Both the position numbers and the translations under genes were made by a program. Below the pieces are notes generated by a model. The model had not been told where the DNA came from and did no database searches. It saw only the letters and a list, made by a program, of their open reading frames with translations. Below are positions 13,601-25,200 of a DNA stretch of 64,000 nucleotides, piece after piece. Origin of the DNA: Magicicada septendecula (Eukaryota > Arthropoda > Insecta > Hemiptera > Cicadidae). Each line of letters begins with the position of its first letter. The stretch's first letter is position 1. The stretch is from NCBI GenBank assembly GCA_034769895.1, contig CM068367.1:345735611-345799610 (forward strand). Reading direction: 5' to 3'.

Positions 13601-15146
13601 TATTATTCTTATCATCTTTGACATTATTCGATGTTACAACGACGCTATCCTAATATTTCAGACAAGTAAGAATTCAAATACTTATGTTTATATTTCCTTT
13701 ACTTTAAACGTAATTATTTCAAAACTTATTTTCAACAGATTCTGTTAATCCTATATATATCCTGTCAAAAAAAACAAACAGGAAACCATAACAACGACCA
13801 ACCAAAACACAAATACTCAACAAGATATAAAATCAGGAAGGCTGAGGATGGGAACAATACGTTTCCCGAAACATGTTCCAAATAAGAAAATAAAACATCT
13901 TGATGCAAAGAATTTATAAATATTAAATAAATTATATATGCATCAACAAACAGACTGTAGCAAAAAGTGTTTAAATATATATAGCCTATAGGCCTATAAA
14001 GAATACCGGCGCGATTAGTATGGTATGTACACATACGTAGCTTCTTTCAAAAACGTTCGTTTAATTTTCCTGTTAGAGTTATTAAAACATGTATAATATG
14101 TACCAAGAATAGTATTGACAAAAACACACCTATATCACTGTAAAGTTTTAAGCAAGTTATTTGAAAAAGACATCCGTCATTTGTTGTAAAACAAACGGAA
14201 CGCGACCAGTCGACACCAAGTAAATAAGAAAAGTTTTCCAAGTAAAGTTTCAAGTCGAAATACAATCTGGCATGCGTCACACAACGCCGCGTTTAATTAA
14301 ACAGAAAATTGTTCTGTAAAAATGATACTCTTTAAATCAATATAATTACTACCTTAGGGTTTAACAAGCGTATCCAGTAGGCGTAGCATTTGTTCCTTAA
14401 CAAACCTGTCGACAGTTTAAGTTTAAATTAACGTAGAAATCGATAGTTCTTGTTTTGTGTTTGACTTTATGAATGCTTTCAGTTGAAACTTTCTAAACGT
14501 TTTCCTTATTGTTAAGACAGCAAAACACGTAATAGAAGTAAAAATGTTTAAAGTGGAGTGTGTATTGTGTTTAGTGGAGTAATTATGTTGCGAACCGTGT
14601 ACATATCGATTGTACAGTTAGTAGTAAGCAGTGTTTCATTAACTTTACGTGAAACCGGTTGGTACAACTACTGTTTCCATAATTAACGCAAGGGCATCTT
14701 GGTAACTAACGCTTGAGAAATCATTACAAATACACTTTCAGTTATATAGACAACATGTGTAATGCCATATGTTACCGCACATTCAGACTGGATCTTTATT
14801 GTTATGCTATACCCTATTGAATAATCACAGAAATTAATCGTTTTTTTTCATGGCGGTACAGTTAAACATGTTCAGCCACCTACGTACACATAAGTATAGC
14901 AAAAAGGCAAGTGCAAGCAATATTCTACCTCCTCAAGACACTTACGACGCTGTGGTATTTACAGAGTAGGCCTACAACCTGTACGCAAACGGAAGATTAC
15001 CCGAACGTATGCGTGACATGGCATACTTTCACAAATTAATTACAGATCAGAGTATAAGGTATATGTAGCATTACTACTAATCAAAGGTTGCTGTCGTCTA
15101 CCGGTCATAGATAGTCATCATTAGTACCAGTTTTTGGCGGGCTTGA
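10682..15146. other. Anonymous DNA, no gene seen
   Basis: Only short frames (up to 91 codons) without domains. TAGGCCTA octamers occur at 13989-13996 and 14967-14974. The first is directly preceded by a one-base-shorter relative TATAGCCTA (13980-13988). Confidence 0.5.
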
Positions 15147-15250
15147 GAGAGAGAGACACACACACAGAGACAGACAGACAGAGGCAGAGGCAGATAAATA
15201 GGCAGACAGACAGAGGCACAGGCAGATAAATAGGCAGACAGACAGACAGC
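15147..15250. repeat. Compound microsatellite with 32-bp tandem duplication
   Basis: GA and CA runs and GACA units lead into two copies of a 32-bp unit, 15181-15212 and 15213-15244, identical except at one base (GAGGCAG versus GAGGCAC at the start). Confidence 0.92.
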
Positions 15251-18200
15251 GAGGTGGCTTGGGGGATGTTATCCTCATTCGGGTGGAAGGTTCTCCCCTA
15301 GTTTTTTTCAGAAATGATTTAAGATAAGACCTAAAACGCTACTTTAGCTCCAAAAATACTGACAGTGCAACGTGGACAGATTAATTATTTTCTTTAACAT
15401 CAGCATCCAGAGACGTCTGAGAAGCTTAACCTTTTCATGGCCCATTAGGTCTACCTATGCACGCAGTACTTTAGCTCATTTTCCGTGGCTGATGAACTCA
15501 AGTACCGAATTAAGTTAGAGCATCAGTAAGCGAACATGACATAATTCGCTGTTACTTCTGTTACTTGTGGTTAATCAAAGCCGGAGTAACTGAACTCACT
15601 AAATATTACACTATGCTAAGGGCGTTACATTAGTAATATAACGCAAATAAAATAATCCTTTTTTTTTGCCTGGTAGTATTTTCCAAATATATCAGTGAGG
15701 AAGTAGGCCTATAGTAATCCTGGAAATCTCTAATTTACGATTTTATAGAGAAACGTACTCTGAATGCGAAACAACAACTTTTTCGATCATGTCAATCTGT
15801 CAATTTATAGCTGTTCATGGGTACTGATGGACACAATAACTATAAAACAGTTTTAGACATCCCTTCAGATTTTTGAACATAAATGAACCTCATGACAACA
15901 TAGCTGATTCGAACCACAGTGGCCAGGAGGAGTGGTACTTTAATCTTGTTATGTTTGGTCTTGTGTGCAAAACTGAAATTTATCGGAATACTATAGCCAA
16001 TTGTATTTCACCATTATCTTCATACATACATATATGCAGCACACACACACCATCTGCCCTATAGTATAGTGTAGGGTAAATTTTTTAATAGGCCTATGTT
16101 ATTGTATTGAAAAATGAGGATATTGTTTGAAATTTAAAAATTTGTTGCGTTCCTGTTTAAAACATATATTATTACAAAATCTGTTATTAACAATTTATGT
16201 TAATATGCCAATAGTTAATAATAATTAGTGTTTTCGTTCCACAAACACTATACAAAATCAAATCACATATTCTTTGCCACACAGAATCTTCTGATTGTTA
16301 AAATGCTGAAAGCTCCCCTTTCGTATTTTATCGAACGCAAAATTAATCAGCTGTAGTTTCTGAAATTGTTTACTGTGTTTGCAAAAGTTAAGTGGTTATA
16401 AACAACTAAACGACAGTTTAATAAGTATAACAAACTGTGTATATCATAGTGTACGCGTAAAGTTAAAAGGCAAAACGTAACGGGATATACGCATATCTGC
16501 ATTGTTAAGAACGCGGTGATTAGAGGTGACATTGTGACTAAGCGTAGGAGTAGGAGATGGGAGGAGCGGTCAGGTTGAGTCAGGATGTTGCAAGCGGAAG
16601 TTAAACAATACATTCCTCAGGATCTACGGACCATGGTTTCCATCTCGCTCAATCCCTCAATCAACATTTCCTGCCAGGGCCGCGCGGACATCGCACTGAT
16701 ACGCTAAAAGACACAATACTGACAACTCAAGGACAACTTTTGCATGTTTATGTTTTGGCAGTTGGAGGTGTACACGATAATTAACCGGCTCTAATCTGCG
16801 TTACCAACACATCCGTTGGAATTACAATAACAGTTCACCAACCAGTTCTACACGGTGTAAGAAATCCAAATGTACAATAATAGGTACCCAATAAACTGTG
16901 TAGGTATCACGAGTGTGTTTGTGTATGTGTGTGGGGGGGGCGTGGGCGTGCATGAGTGTGTATATGGGTGTGAGTGCACTTCTCGGTGCTTCCGAATCAT
17001 TAGAGAGAGTAAATTGTTGTGAACAAAAATTTAATTTAAACATGACAGTTTAAATACAAGTGTCGACATTTAAATTTTACAACTTTTTGCAGATGCCTGC
17101 CTTAGATGAATCTTGGCAGTATTTGTTATTTAAACATAACAAGCAATTTACGACTTCTATCTGTACAAAATAAGTTCTCAGATGTTCTTATCTGGCGTCC
17201 CCTTTAACCACGCTTTGTAACTTCGCACCTCAAAATTCCCCATCAACCAATATATAGAAAATCTAATCTTTCTTTGCTTTCTCGGAAATGAAACAGGTAA
17301 ACAGATGCAAGTATATCTGAAGTTCTTTAATATATGTAACTAAATATGAGTTCAAAATTATAACAATTTAAAATCACTACCGCAGCGATGAATGTCAAGA
17401 GTAAGAGTATTTCATAGAGATTTATACAGTTTTTAAATTTCATTTCCAAGTGGTAATAAGATTATATAACTAATACAGAACTGAGTGCAGCAACAATCAA
17501 GTAGTTATTTCTACTTAGTCTCCTTACTTCTCATTGTTTTTTTATTTCTGAAACAGCATATTACTTTAAGAAAAAAAAGATGAGCATAACATATACACTT
17601 TTAAATGAAATTTCTTTGACGAAACTTTCGATTTTGAATCTATATATCATTCCTTTTCTTAACTGTATTATTTTTTGATCCGTGTGTCCACCCTTTAATA
17701 CCTTTCACACCCCGTATTTCATTTTTTAACATTTGTTTTACCGTCTTCGAACCTATATCAATCGCCTCCTCTTGCTATGTTTGTTTTTTCTCTGTCAAAG
17801 TATAATATATTTTTAGTAACGATGCTTTTCAAAATTCTAAATATGTTATAAAGAATTGTATTGTTCAGTAACAGTGTTTAAAACTCATTTTTTATGCAAT
17901 GTTCGTGTTTTTACCGTTTTTCCAAAGTGAAATAATTATTTTGATATATTTTTAATTAATCATTTTCCTTGTTTACATTTACACGCATTCTGATGTAACA
18001 ATTAATTAGAAAAAAACGCATAACGTTGGCCATTGTTTGTGAATTACTAGACTGAACAAACACGTTGAAAGTAAATTTTAACTTTTGTTTGCTTACATAT
18101 AAATCAAAATTTGGTATACTTTACAGGGGCAACTTATCCTATAGTCCTACGATATTTATTGCTTCCATTTGTATTAAATTTTTCATTTTTAAAATTTATT

Positions 18201-19105
18201 GGAACTACAATTTTTACTTCGTATACGTATGTTGCGAGTGTCTGCCTAACAGTTGTTTAGCGCCCAATAAGCAGGGATGACTTGTAAACAAATCAATCCC
18301 GACCCCTCACAGTCTAACGAAGAACAGAAAGGTGAACAGGGAAGGACAGAAAGATGTCTCATTACCGAGGTCTGCTGTCTGTGTACACAGTTATGTCAAC
18401 ACAAGATGCATGCTAACTGGAACCTCGAAGACAGCTGTTTAAAGGATTACTTCCGTTTTATTGTTTACTACTCAACGAAACGTAATATCGTTGGTCTTTC
18501 TGAATCGATGGTTTGTATTAATAAAAATAATAATAATATTTCTTACAAAGCTCAAAATTCTGTATCAACCGTTGAGCGAGAGTGTAACTGGCATATTCTT
18601 TCAACGTTTTATCGCACTTTTCTTGTTGGGTAGAAAGCTATAACGAGATCGGTTCCGGAAATTGTATATTAACGGTAATTGTATTCTTGAGACTGGTCCC
18701 ATTAATTTTTTTCAAGCACTAACAAAAGTAAACGAATGTGTCATTAGAACACAAAAAATTATAGAAATAACACTTTGACTTCAAATCGTGGTTTTTAATA
18801 ATCGTCATTTATATCAATCGTTTAATAAATTCCTCAGTAGAATGCCAAATTTTTCAAATCTTGTTTCAATGACGGTGCATTGTAGGTCTACATATTATTA
18901 TGTTACGGCACTACGTCTGCTGTCAACAAAATAACTCTTCCTGATAGCTGGTAGCTGATGTTTTATTACTGTGTTTAATTACAGTATATTCTTAAATGCA
19001 TTGCAGGCTTATTTGTCATTTACAAATTTGAATCAGAATGCTTTTAAAATGCAATCACAATCGTAGATTATAAATCATACAAATTTTATTTTCTGTTCCT
19101 CTTTG
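15251..19105. other. Anonymous DNA, no gene seen
   Basis: A 118-codon open frame at 18277-18633 has scattered Cys residues but no recognisable pattern. TAGGCCTA octamers are at 15704-15711 and 16089-16096. A G8 run is at about 16933. Confidence 0.5.
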
Positions 19106-19258
19106 GATCATTAGGTCGTCGTAATCCTCTTTGTCTCTTCTCATTTACTTGGAGACCTAGTTTTTCTTCTCCTCCGTTGACTCCGCTAATATGTTCGATA
19201 TCATGTATATTAAAGAGATGTCATCAGTGTATCCTAAATCTGCTAATTTCCAGTTGTA
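19106..19258 (-). pseudogene. LINE reverse-transcriptase fragment, antisense
   Basis: On the minus strand a short frame reads through LADLGYTDDISLI, which fits the catalytic palm motif of non-LTR reverse transcriptases (normally YADD or FADD; here Thr replaces Ala). A stop and frame change follow, after which LGLQVNEK matches the usual segment just downstream of that motif. About 150 bp survive; I cannot find the upstream RT domain. Old and truncated. Confidence 0.6.
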
Positions 19259-20184
19259 ATAATTAAATAGAAAAAATTAAATAATTTTATTTTATTCCGT
19301 CATTTCTCTGTTTGACTTTTTAACGTATGATTTACGTATGTATTTAATAGGAACAGCGACAGTATACAGTTTTGTATTACCTTTTCTCTACTTTTGTTTT
19401 TTGTTATTTTTTTTATTTAAGTGGTGTTTGAATATTATTTAGCACATTTATCTCTACACACCAGTTTTATAAATCTTTTCAATTTTGATGTTACACTACA
19501 ATTTTCCAGGACATCCAGTACTTTTAGCTGTGCTTATAAACAGAATGAAGATCCGTTTAAAGGGTATAAACAAGTGAAAGACTAGCACAGTTAGCTTGTT
19601 TTATGAAGATTAGTGTTGTGGCTTTCTACTCAGTAAAATTGTTTTCTTCTAACTTTACCATGTTCGGTTCTTAGAGCCTTTTACTTTTCCTCTTAAATCC
19701 TTTTATCGGCAACATATGCCAGTATGTTATTAACACCATTACTGAATTTAACTGTTCAACTATTAGATCAGAATATCGACCTACTGATTAACAGCATTAC
19801 TCTACGTATTTTCAAACCAATAATTTCACCTAACTTTGGATTTTTGTTATAACTTATTAATGTCTCCTGTTTTGAGGTTGCCGTTTCACATTCCAATAAG
19901 TAGATTCATAATCACAGGCCAACGATACAAACACTTTTTTAATGATGTTGCCTTATTCTTATGTTTTTGGGTGTGCTGAGTCCGAAAATAATAATAAGAA
20001 ATCCGTATCACCTACCATTTTTTCACAATTGAATATTCAAAACGTAAGAAATGTTTTTTTTATCTAATATTTGTGCATTTGATATAGTACAACATACAGT
20101 AAATCCAAATGAAATTAGGTTGGCAGTGGTGGCTAATGTGAGTGGGACAGTAGAGCAAGGGATCAACACTGGTCCAGAAAAAAT
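19259..20184. other. Anonymous DNA, no gene seen
   Basis: No domain-bearing frame. The last ~100 bp before 20185 may be the 5' part of the neighbouring transposon-like unit, but I see no terminal repeat. Confidence 0.45.
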
Positions 20185-20860
20185 TGGCCTGCAAGAAAAA
20201 CCTTAAGGCCTGGAGAGAAGAACATTTTGCGTAAAAGTTTAATACATCCAAAAAAAATTCTTCTACCACCTCTTCACATCAAATTAGGTTTGATGAAACA
20301 GTTTGTAAAAGCCTTGCCTAAAGATGGTGAATGTTTTAAGTACTTATGTGAAAAGTTTCCTCATTTATCAGAAGCCAAACTGAAAGAAGGGGTTTTCGTT
20401 GGGCCTGACATTCGTAAAATGATGTTCGATTCCAACTTTGAAATAAAATGACTACAAAGGAGAAGGAGGCTTTGACCTCATTTAAGCAAGTTGTGACCAA
20501 GTTTTTGGGCAATGTAAGAGACCCAAACTATAAGCTTATCGTACCTAATATGATAGACAAATTCAAAAAGCTGGGATGTTTGATGAGCCTAAAAGTCCAC
20601 TTCTTACACATCCATCTTGACTTTTTCCCCGACAACTTGAGTGATGTGAGTGAAGAGCAGGGGGAGCGGTTTCACCAGGACATCAAAGTGATGGAGAAAC
20701 GTTACCAGGGACGGTGGAATGTCAATATGATGGCTGATTACTGCTTGTCACTTCACCGAGAACGACAAAATGCATCACGTCGGAGAAAGAGCTACGAGCA
20801 TAAGAAGCTTCAAAGAGAAGAGAGAAAGGGAATACAAAAAAATAAACACTTCAAATATAT
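20185..20860 (+). pseudogene. Frameshifted transposon-type protein, unnamed family
   Basis: The frame starts in a conserved-looking segment (WPARKTLRPGEKNILRKS), continues through LLPPLHIKLGLMKQFVKAL and ends its first part at 20451. A second frame (20448-20906) overlaps by ATGA and carries MSLKVHFLHIHLDFFPDNL and EEQGERFHQDIKVMEKRYQG, then a basic tail. From memory these motifs recur in many arthropod and cnidarian genomes as multicopy uncharacterised proteins, which suggests a DNA-transposon gene; I cannot name the superfamily. A one-base shift near 20448 and loss of the N-terminus make this copy broken. AT-rich tail sequence to about 21140 probably belongs to the same insertion. No terminal inverted repeat identified. 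Confidence 0.6.
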
Positions 20861-20906
20861 GTATTTAAGTTGTATATGGTGTGTTAAGTTAAATAAAGTT
20901 AAATAA

Positions 20907-21601
20907 AATCTGTAATTAAACAAAAGTATCAGTTAAGTTTCTTTATTTTTTTTATATATTTGCTCCCTTTTATAATATAATTACGGCCATATTGTGAGAG
21001 AACTGTGGGTGATACAAAAAAACTGATGCCAGATACGGTTTAAGCACCCAAAAATACATAATATTCAGCTGTATTTGTTTAAAAAGTTTTCACAACAAAT
21101 TTTTTTGTTGGCCTGTGAATTAATTTCACGGAATTTCCAGGTACGCTGAAAAAAAAACTTTTGCGACTCTTGCATTTCTCGTCTATTTTATTGCGCCCTT
21201 ATTTTCTTCTCTTGTCGGGCTAGTTAGCCCATTTCCACTGTAATCCTGATCGTATTTTCATTATGTTTCCTCTCCATCTTACATCGTTTAGTTCTTCTCT
21301 TTTAAACAGTTCTGTTATCTGGTCTGTTGATCACGATCACCTACTGCAGTGAAAACGTCTCTCTGCCCTGTAATAATTTTGCAAAGAACTCTTCTTTTTT
21401 CCATTAATTTTTGAACGTTTGTATTATTGTCGCATATTGTTTATTTTTTATGGTTTTCATTGCTACAGTTTTGTTCAATTTTGACTACGCATTTCACCTT
21501 TTACCTCTTGTTCTTTCCGGTTTTTCTTTTTTCATTGTTTTGTAATTTAAAATATCTTGTAACTGATTAACTTATAAAATAATAGAACGCAAGTTGAAAA
21601 T
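20907..21601. other. Gene-free spacer, probably partly repeat tail
   Basis: 21000-21140 looks like the 3' non-coding part of the transposon-type unit upstream. 21190-21340 resembles antisense retroelement sequence but shows no diagnostic motif. Confidence 0.4.
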
Positions 21602-21617
21602 ACAGATTTTTGAACAT
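21602..21617. repeat. 16-bp target-site duplication, left copy
   Basis: ACAGATTTTTGAACAT, identical to 22207-22222. The pair brackets the antisense LINE fragment. Confidence 0.95.
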
Positions 21618-22206
21618 ACTTACTTACTTCTTACTTCTTAATACGAGCATCCGAGGCTGGCTGCTTTGATGGCTCGATGTCTCCTGTAAGTGTCTGCTGC
21701 TAGCGGCCACCAACAACTCTCGGATAGTATTTTATCCAGAGTTTTTTCTCCGGCCATTTTGCGTTTAAGATTTTCCCTCGCTGGTAGCGTTGCCGGGCAA
21801 TCCAAGAGAATGTGATTTAGGGTTTCGTCCTGCTCCTTGCACATTCCACAAAGAGGACTGTCTTTTAGGTGAAACCTATGCAGGTACCTGTTCTCACGAT
21901 GTGACCCATTCGTGCTCTTGCCGCAAATGACGCCACAGATCGAGGCATCCCTTTATAGATTTTTGGGCGGTTTGGGGAGCTTTGGATGGCGAAGTACTCG
22001 CGTCCGGTGCTACGGTTCTCCCATCTCCGTTTCCAGGAGTCAATGAAGAACTTCCTGGCTGCTTCTTTACACTGTGTCAGAGAATAACGCTGCGCCTGTA
22101 CAGGGCCCATGCGGCAAGCTTTACTGGCAAGAGTATCTGCTACTTCATTTCCATGAATCCCGCAGTGACTTGGAATCTATTGAAAAACAACATTCTTACC
22201 TTTTAA
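21618..22206 (-). mobile_element. 5'-truncated LINE with RNase H tail (I/R1/LOA-like)
   Basis: A 589-bp minus-strand insertion bounded by perfect 16-bp direct repeats. Its 3' end (low coordinates) finishes not in poly(A) but in repeats of the AAGT type, seen on the plus strand as ACTTACTTACTTCTTACTTC. Only the RNase H and C-terminal coding region is present, typical of incomplete target-primed reverse transcription. Because the 16-bp flanks are still perfect, I infer a fairly recent insertion. Confidence 0.88.
21638..22195 (-). pseudogene. LINE ORF2 C-terminus: RNase H and zinc-knuckle region
   Basis: Reading down the minus strand, IPSHCGIHGNEVADTLASKA is the last conserved block of a retroelement RNase H, with the catalytic Asp in NEVAD. 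The codon just before it is TAG where Trp is usual. The frame continues through SVASFAARARMGHIV (22110-21865) and, after a frame change near 21865, into CKEQDETLNHILLDCP, the Cys/His block found after RNase H in I-, R1- and LOA-type elements. The broken frame and missing 5' region mean no function. Confidence 0.85.
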
Positions 22207-22222
22207 ACAGATTTTTGAACAT
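22207..22222. repeat. 16-bp target-site duplication, right copy
   Basis: Identical to 21602-21617. Confidence 0.95.
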
Positions 22223-25200
22223 CGCATGCAGATAGTGAGAAGTGCAATAAATTTAATTTCAAGGCAAAAATAAAAAGAAACAAGTTGTTATTTCAAATTA
22301 TATACTATGCCTAAGTTAAACAATTAGCCTATACTCCAGATACGTTAACATGATAGACCGAAATAAGATACACTTGCTCGCTAGTGCTTAACTATCACTG
22401 AAACTGCTCTTATTAGACTGAAAAAAGATAATGATTTGGTATGCTTTAAACTTTGCATGGTTTCTGGCTAATAAATTAAACTTTATCTGCACAACCAAAC
22501 AAATAAACCCGATACTCAACCTTTGTTATGAACACAAAATTACTGAAGGCACTAAACAATGAATAGTTTTTATCTCAATGCATAAAATGTGGTTGATAAC
22601 AACTCAATGTTGTAACTAAGTAAGTACGTTTTTATAAGTTCCCAGGACAGTATTATGTGTACACCTACTGTTTGGGATAGACCTCACGATAACTTTTGAA
22701 CGCATCAACAGGTTTTCATAGAACTTGGCACGCATGTCCACTCTTTTACCACATAGGCTTCTATTGTTTTTGAGATTGATCTCCTCCCCCCTCAAAAAAA
22801 AAATATAATGTGCTTCAAAAAAAAGGTAAGACGTCAATATTTTGAAAAAGAAAAATCGAAAAATCCATACGGGATACCAAAATGAGAATTTTAGCCAAAA
22901 TCTGACTATAGGCCTACTGTTTAATTTTGAAAATTTCGAAGGACACCGGGTTCAAAAAATCTATTATAAATTTGATGTAAAAATTCATGCTGGGTGTCAG
23001 ACTAAAGTGAATTAGAATTAGAACTCAAAATTTAAGAAAATTATAAAAATCTATGTGGAGCATCATGTTATGCGGAATTTTATTTAAAATACAAACTCGT
23101 ATCTTTAATAATTTGACAAAATTATTATCCCTCAACACACCTTGCAAAATTTAGAGTGCCTTCAAAACTTTTGTAAGCTATGTCAAAAAAAAAATTTCAC
23201 ATTGTTAGCGGTTACGTATATCGGTGGAAAGTATATATTAGATATAGGCCTACGTCTATATATGTAATGAAAACGTACATAAACTTAAAAGCTAGGACTA
23301 AATCATTTTGTCATTTAGTCATTACGGTTACAAACTTAATTACAAAAACAATGCAGTAGTTCAGAATTTTTGGTGGTTATTGTATGACTGTCTATTTTAC
23401 TAAAAAACTCACTAGAGTAATGGAGGTTTTCGTAATTTTTCTGATACTCGAAAAATCATTAAATTTGATTTATCTAATAATAAATGTATATAGTTCAAAA
23501 TAGTTCTGCAGGTCAGGGATTGTTACTAGTCTTAAAATAAAACTTTTTTATGTAAAGTTTCTTCTTTCCATTCTAATAAGTACGTTTGTTCAAACGGTCG
23601 ATAAATATAAACTGATCACGATATAGCCTATCTGTTCAGGAATTGTGAGTAGTATGTAAATTGGGTATGTTTATGTTACAATAGTCCCCTCGTGTACTGT
23701 TGGGCACCCCATGACATACGTATCTTACGCATGCGCATGCGGGTGGTTAATACCTCAGCACACACTAATACTAAGCTCATAAGCTTGTCCAGTTTTGTAT
23801 GCCTGTCTGCGCGCGGTTCCTCCTTACATGTAAACATTTCAGTTCCGTTGCCGTTATATAAATCACGTTTTTATTTCATAGCCTCCAGCATGTACTATAA
23901 AAACTATTTTAAATAATTGTTTTTGAAACTTTATATAGGACTAACTGTAATTTCAAACTCTAAATGTAGTTACAGTTTGATAAATAACTGAATCAAATGA
24001 AAAATCTTATCCTTTCTTCTCTCTGTCTTCACGACTAATAAGGTTCCGTGTCACCAAACCATCGAATGGTCACCTATCCAGATTCTGTGATGCTTGAGTT
24101 TGCAAGTAGGGCTACAATGCTCGGGAGTTACCGCGACTGTGTATAAAGATTTATAAAGTTGTGTGTGTGTTACAGTTAAGGCACTGACAAACTATAAAAT
24201 GTAGTCTTAACGTAATCGAGAATAAATAAATGACACTGGTTTCATTATGTGCCCAACTTAATCAATTTGTCCCACGTTGTATCTGAATTTTATAAACAGT
24301 GTTTTGAGGACATCCAGTTAACGAAAATTATGGGAGTATACAGACTTGGAGTCTATGGGAGTAAATTATGGGAGTTACATTCAGACTGTAAACGCTATTT
24401 CAGCATTTCAAATCCTAATTTAGAGCCTAGTATATACTGTGTCTGATATTTTAGACGCTCTTTCAAAGAACATCGGTGTCTTGAAATACACAAGTATGAC
24501 AAAATAGTTTCACAGAAATCATAAAAATCTTAAAGTTATTTCACAGTTTCCCAGATACAACCCCATGTGTTAAGTACGTATAGGTATGCCCACTTATTTA
24601 CATTTAGTTAAAATTAACTATGTATTAAATAATTAAATATTTTATATTGTCTCAAAGGCCTTAATGAACCTTCTTCTAAATTGTCAAAAAAGAAACTTGT
24701 GATAGTTGAAAAAACATTTTGTTATAAAACATGAAGTTTTCCACGAAATATTTGATAATATACAATTTGGTCGTATCTCTTATTGTAATTATAGAAAGAA
24801 TTTGTATAGAGAAAATTTGTCACAAACTGTAAATTTTATATGGTCTTGTTTTCGACACAAGCAAATAAAATCTTATCGGAGCTTGAACTTACGCCATTGT
24901 TCTGAGAAACAGCGTTAAACAATAAGTTGTAAATTGAGTTTAGCCAAGACCAATACAAGATAGCCGTGACAGTAACTTAAATTGGATTGGATTGGATTAA
25001 GGTAAGTAAACAATTTGCATGCATTCTTGGTCGTACTTCTTGCTTGTGAAATTCTCGCGTGGTTGACTCCAGCAGTCCGATACCCAATGTAGCCCGCTCC
25101 ATTAGAGCCAACCTTCATTACAACTTCGCCCAGTACCCTCACTCTCTGTCCAATTCGATTAATTTAGATTAGTCTTTCACCGGTGTTCTCGGATCGTGAG

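Noticed and set aside
18277..18633. 118-codon open frame with several Cys
   Set aside because: No regular Cys spacing or domain, and no coding context; likely chance.
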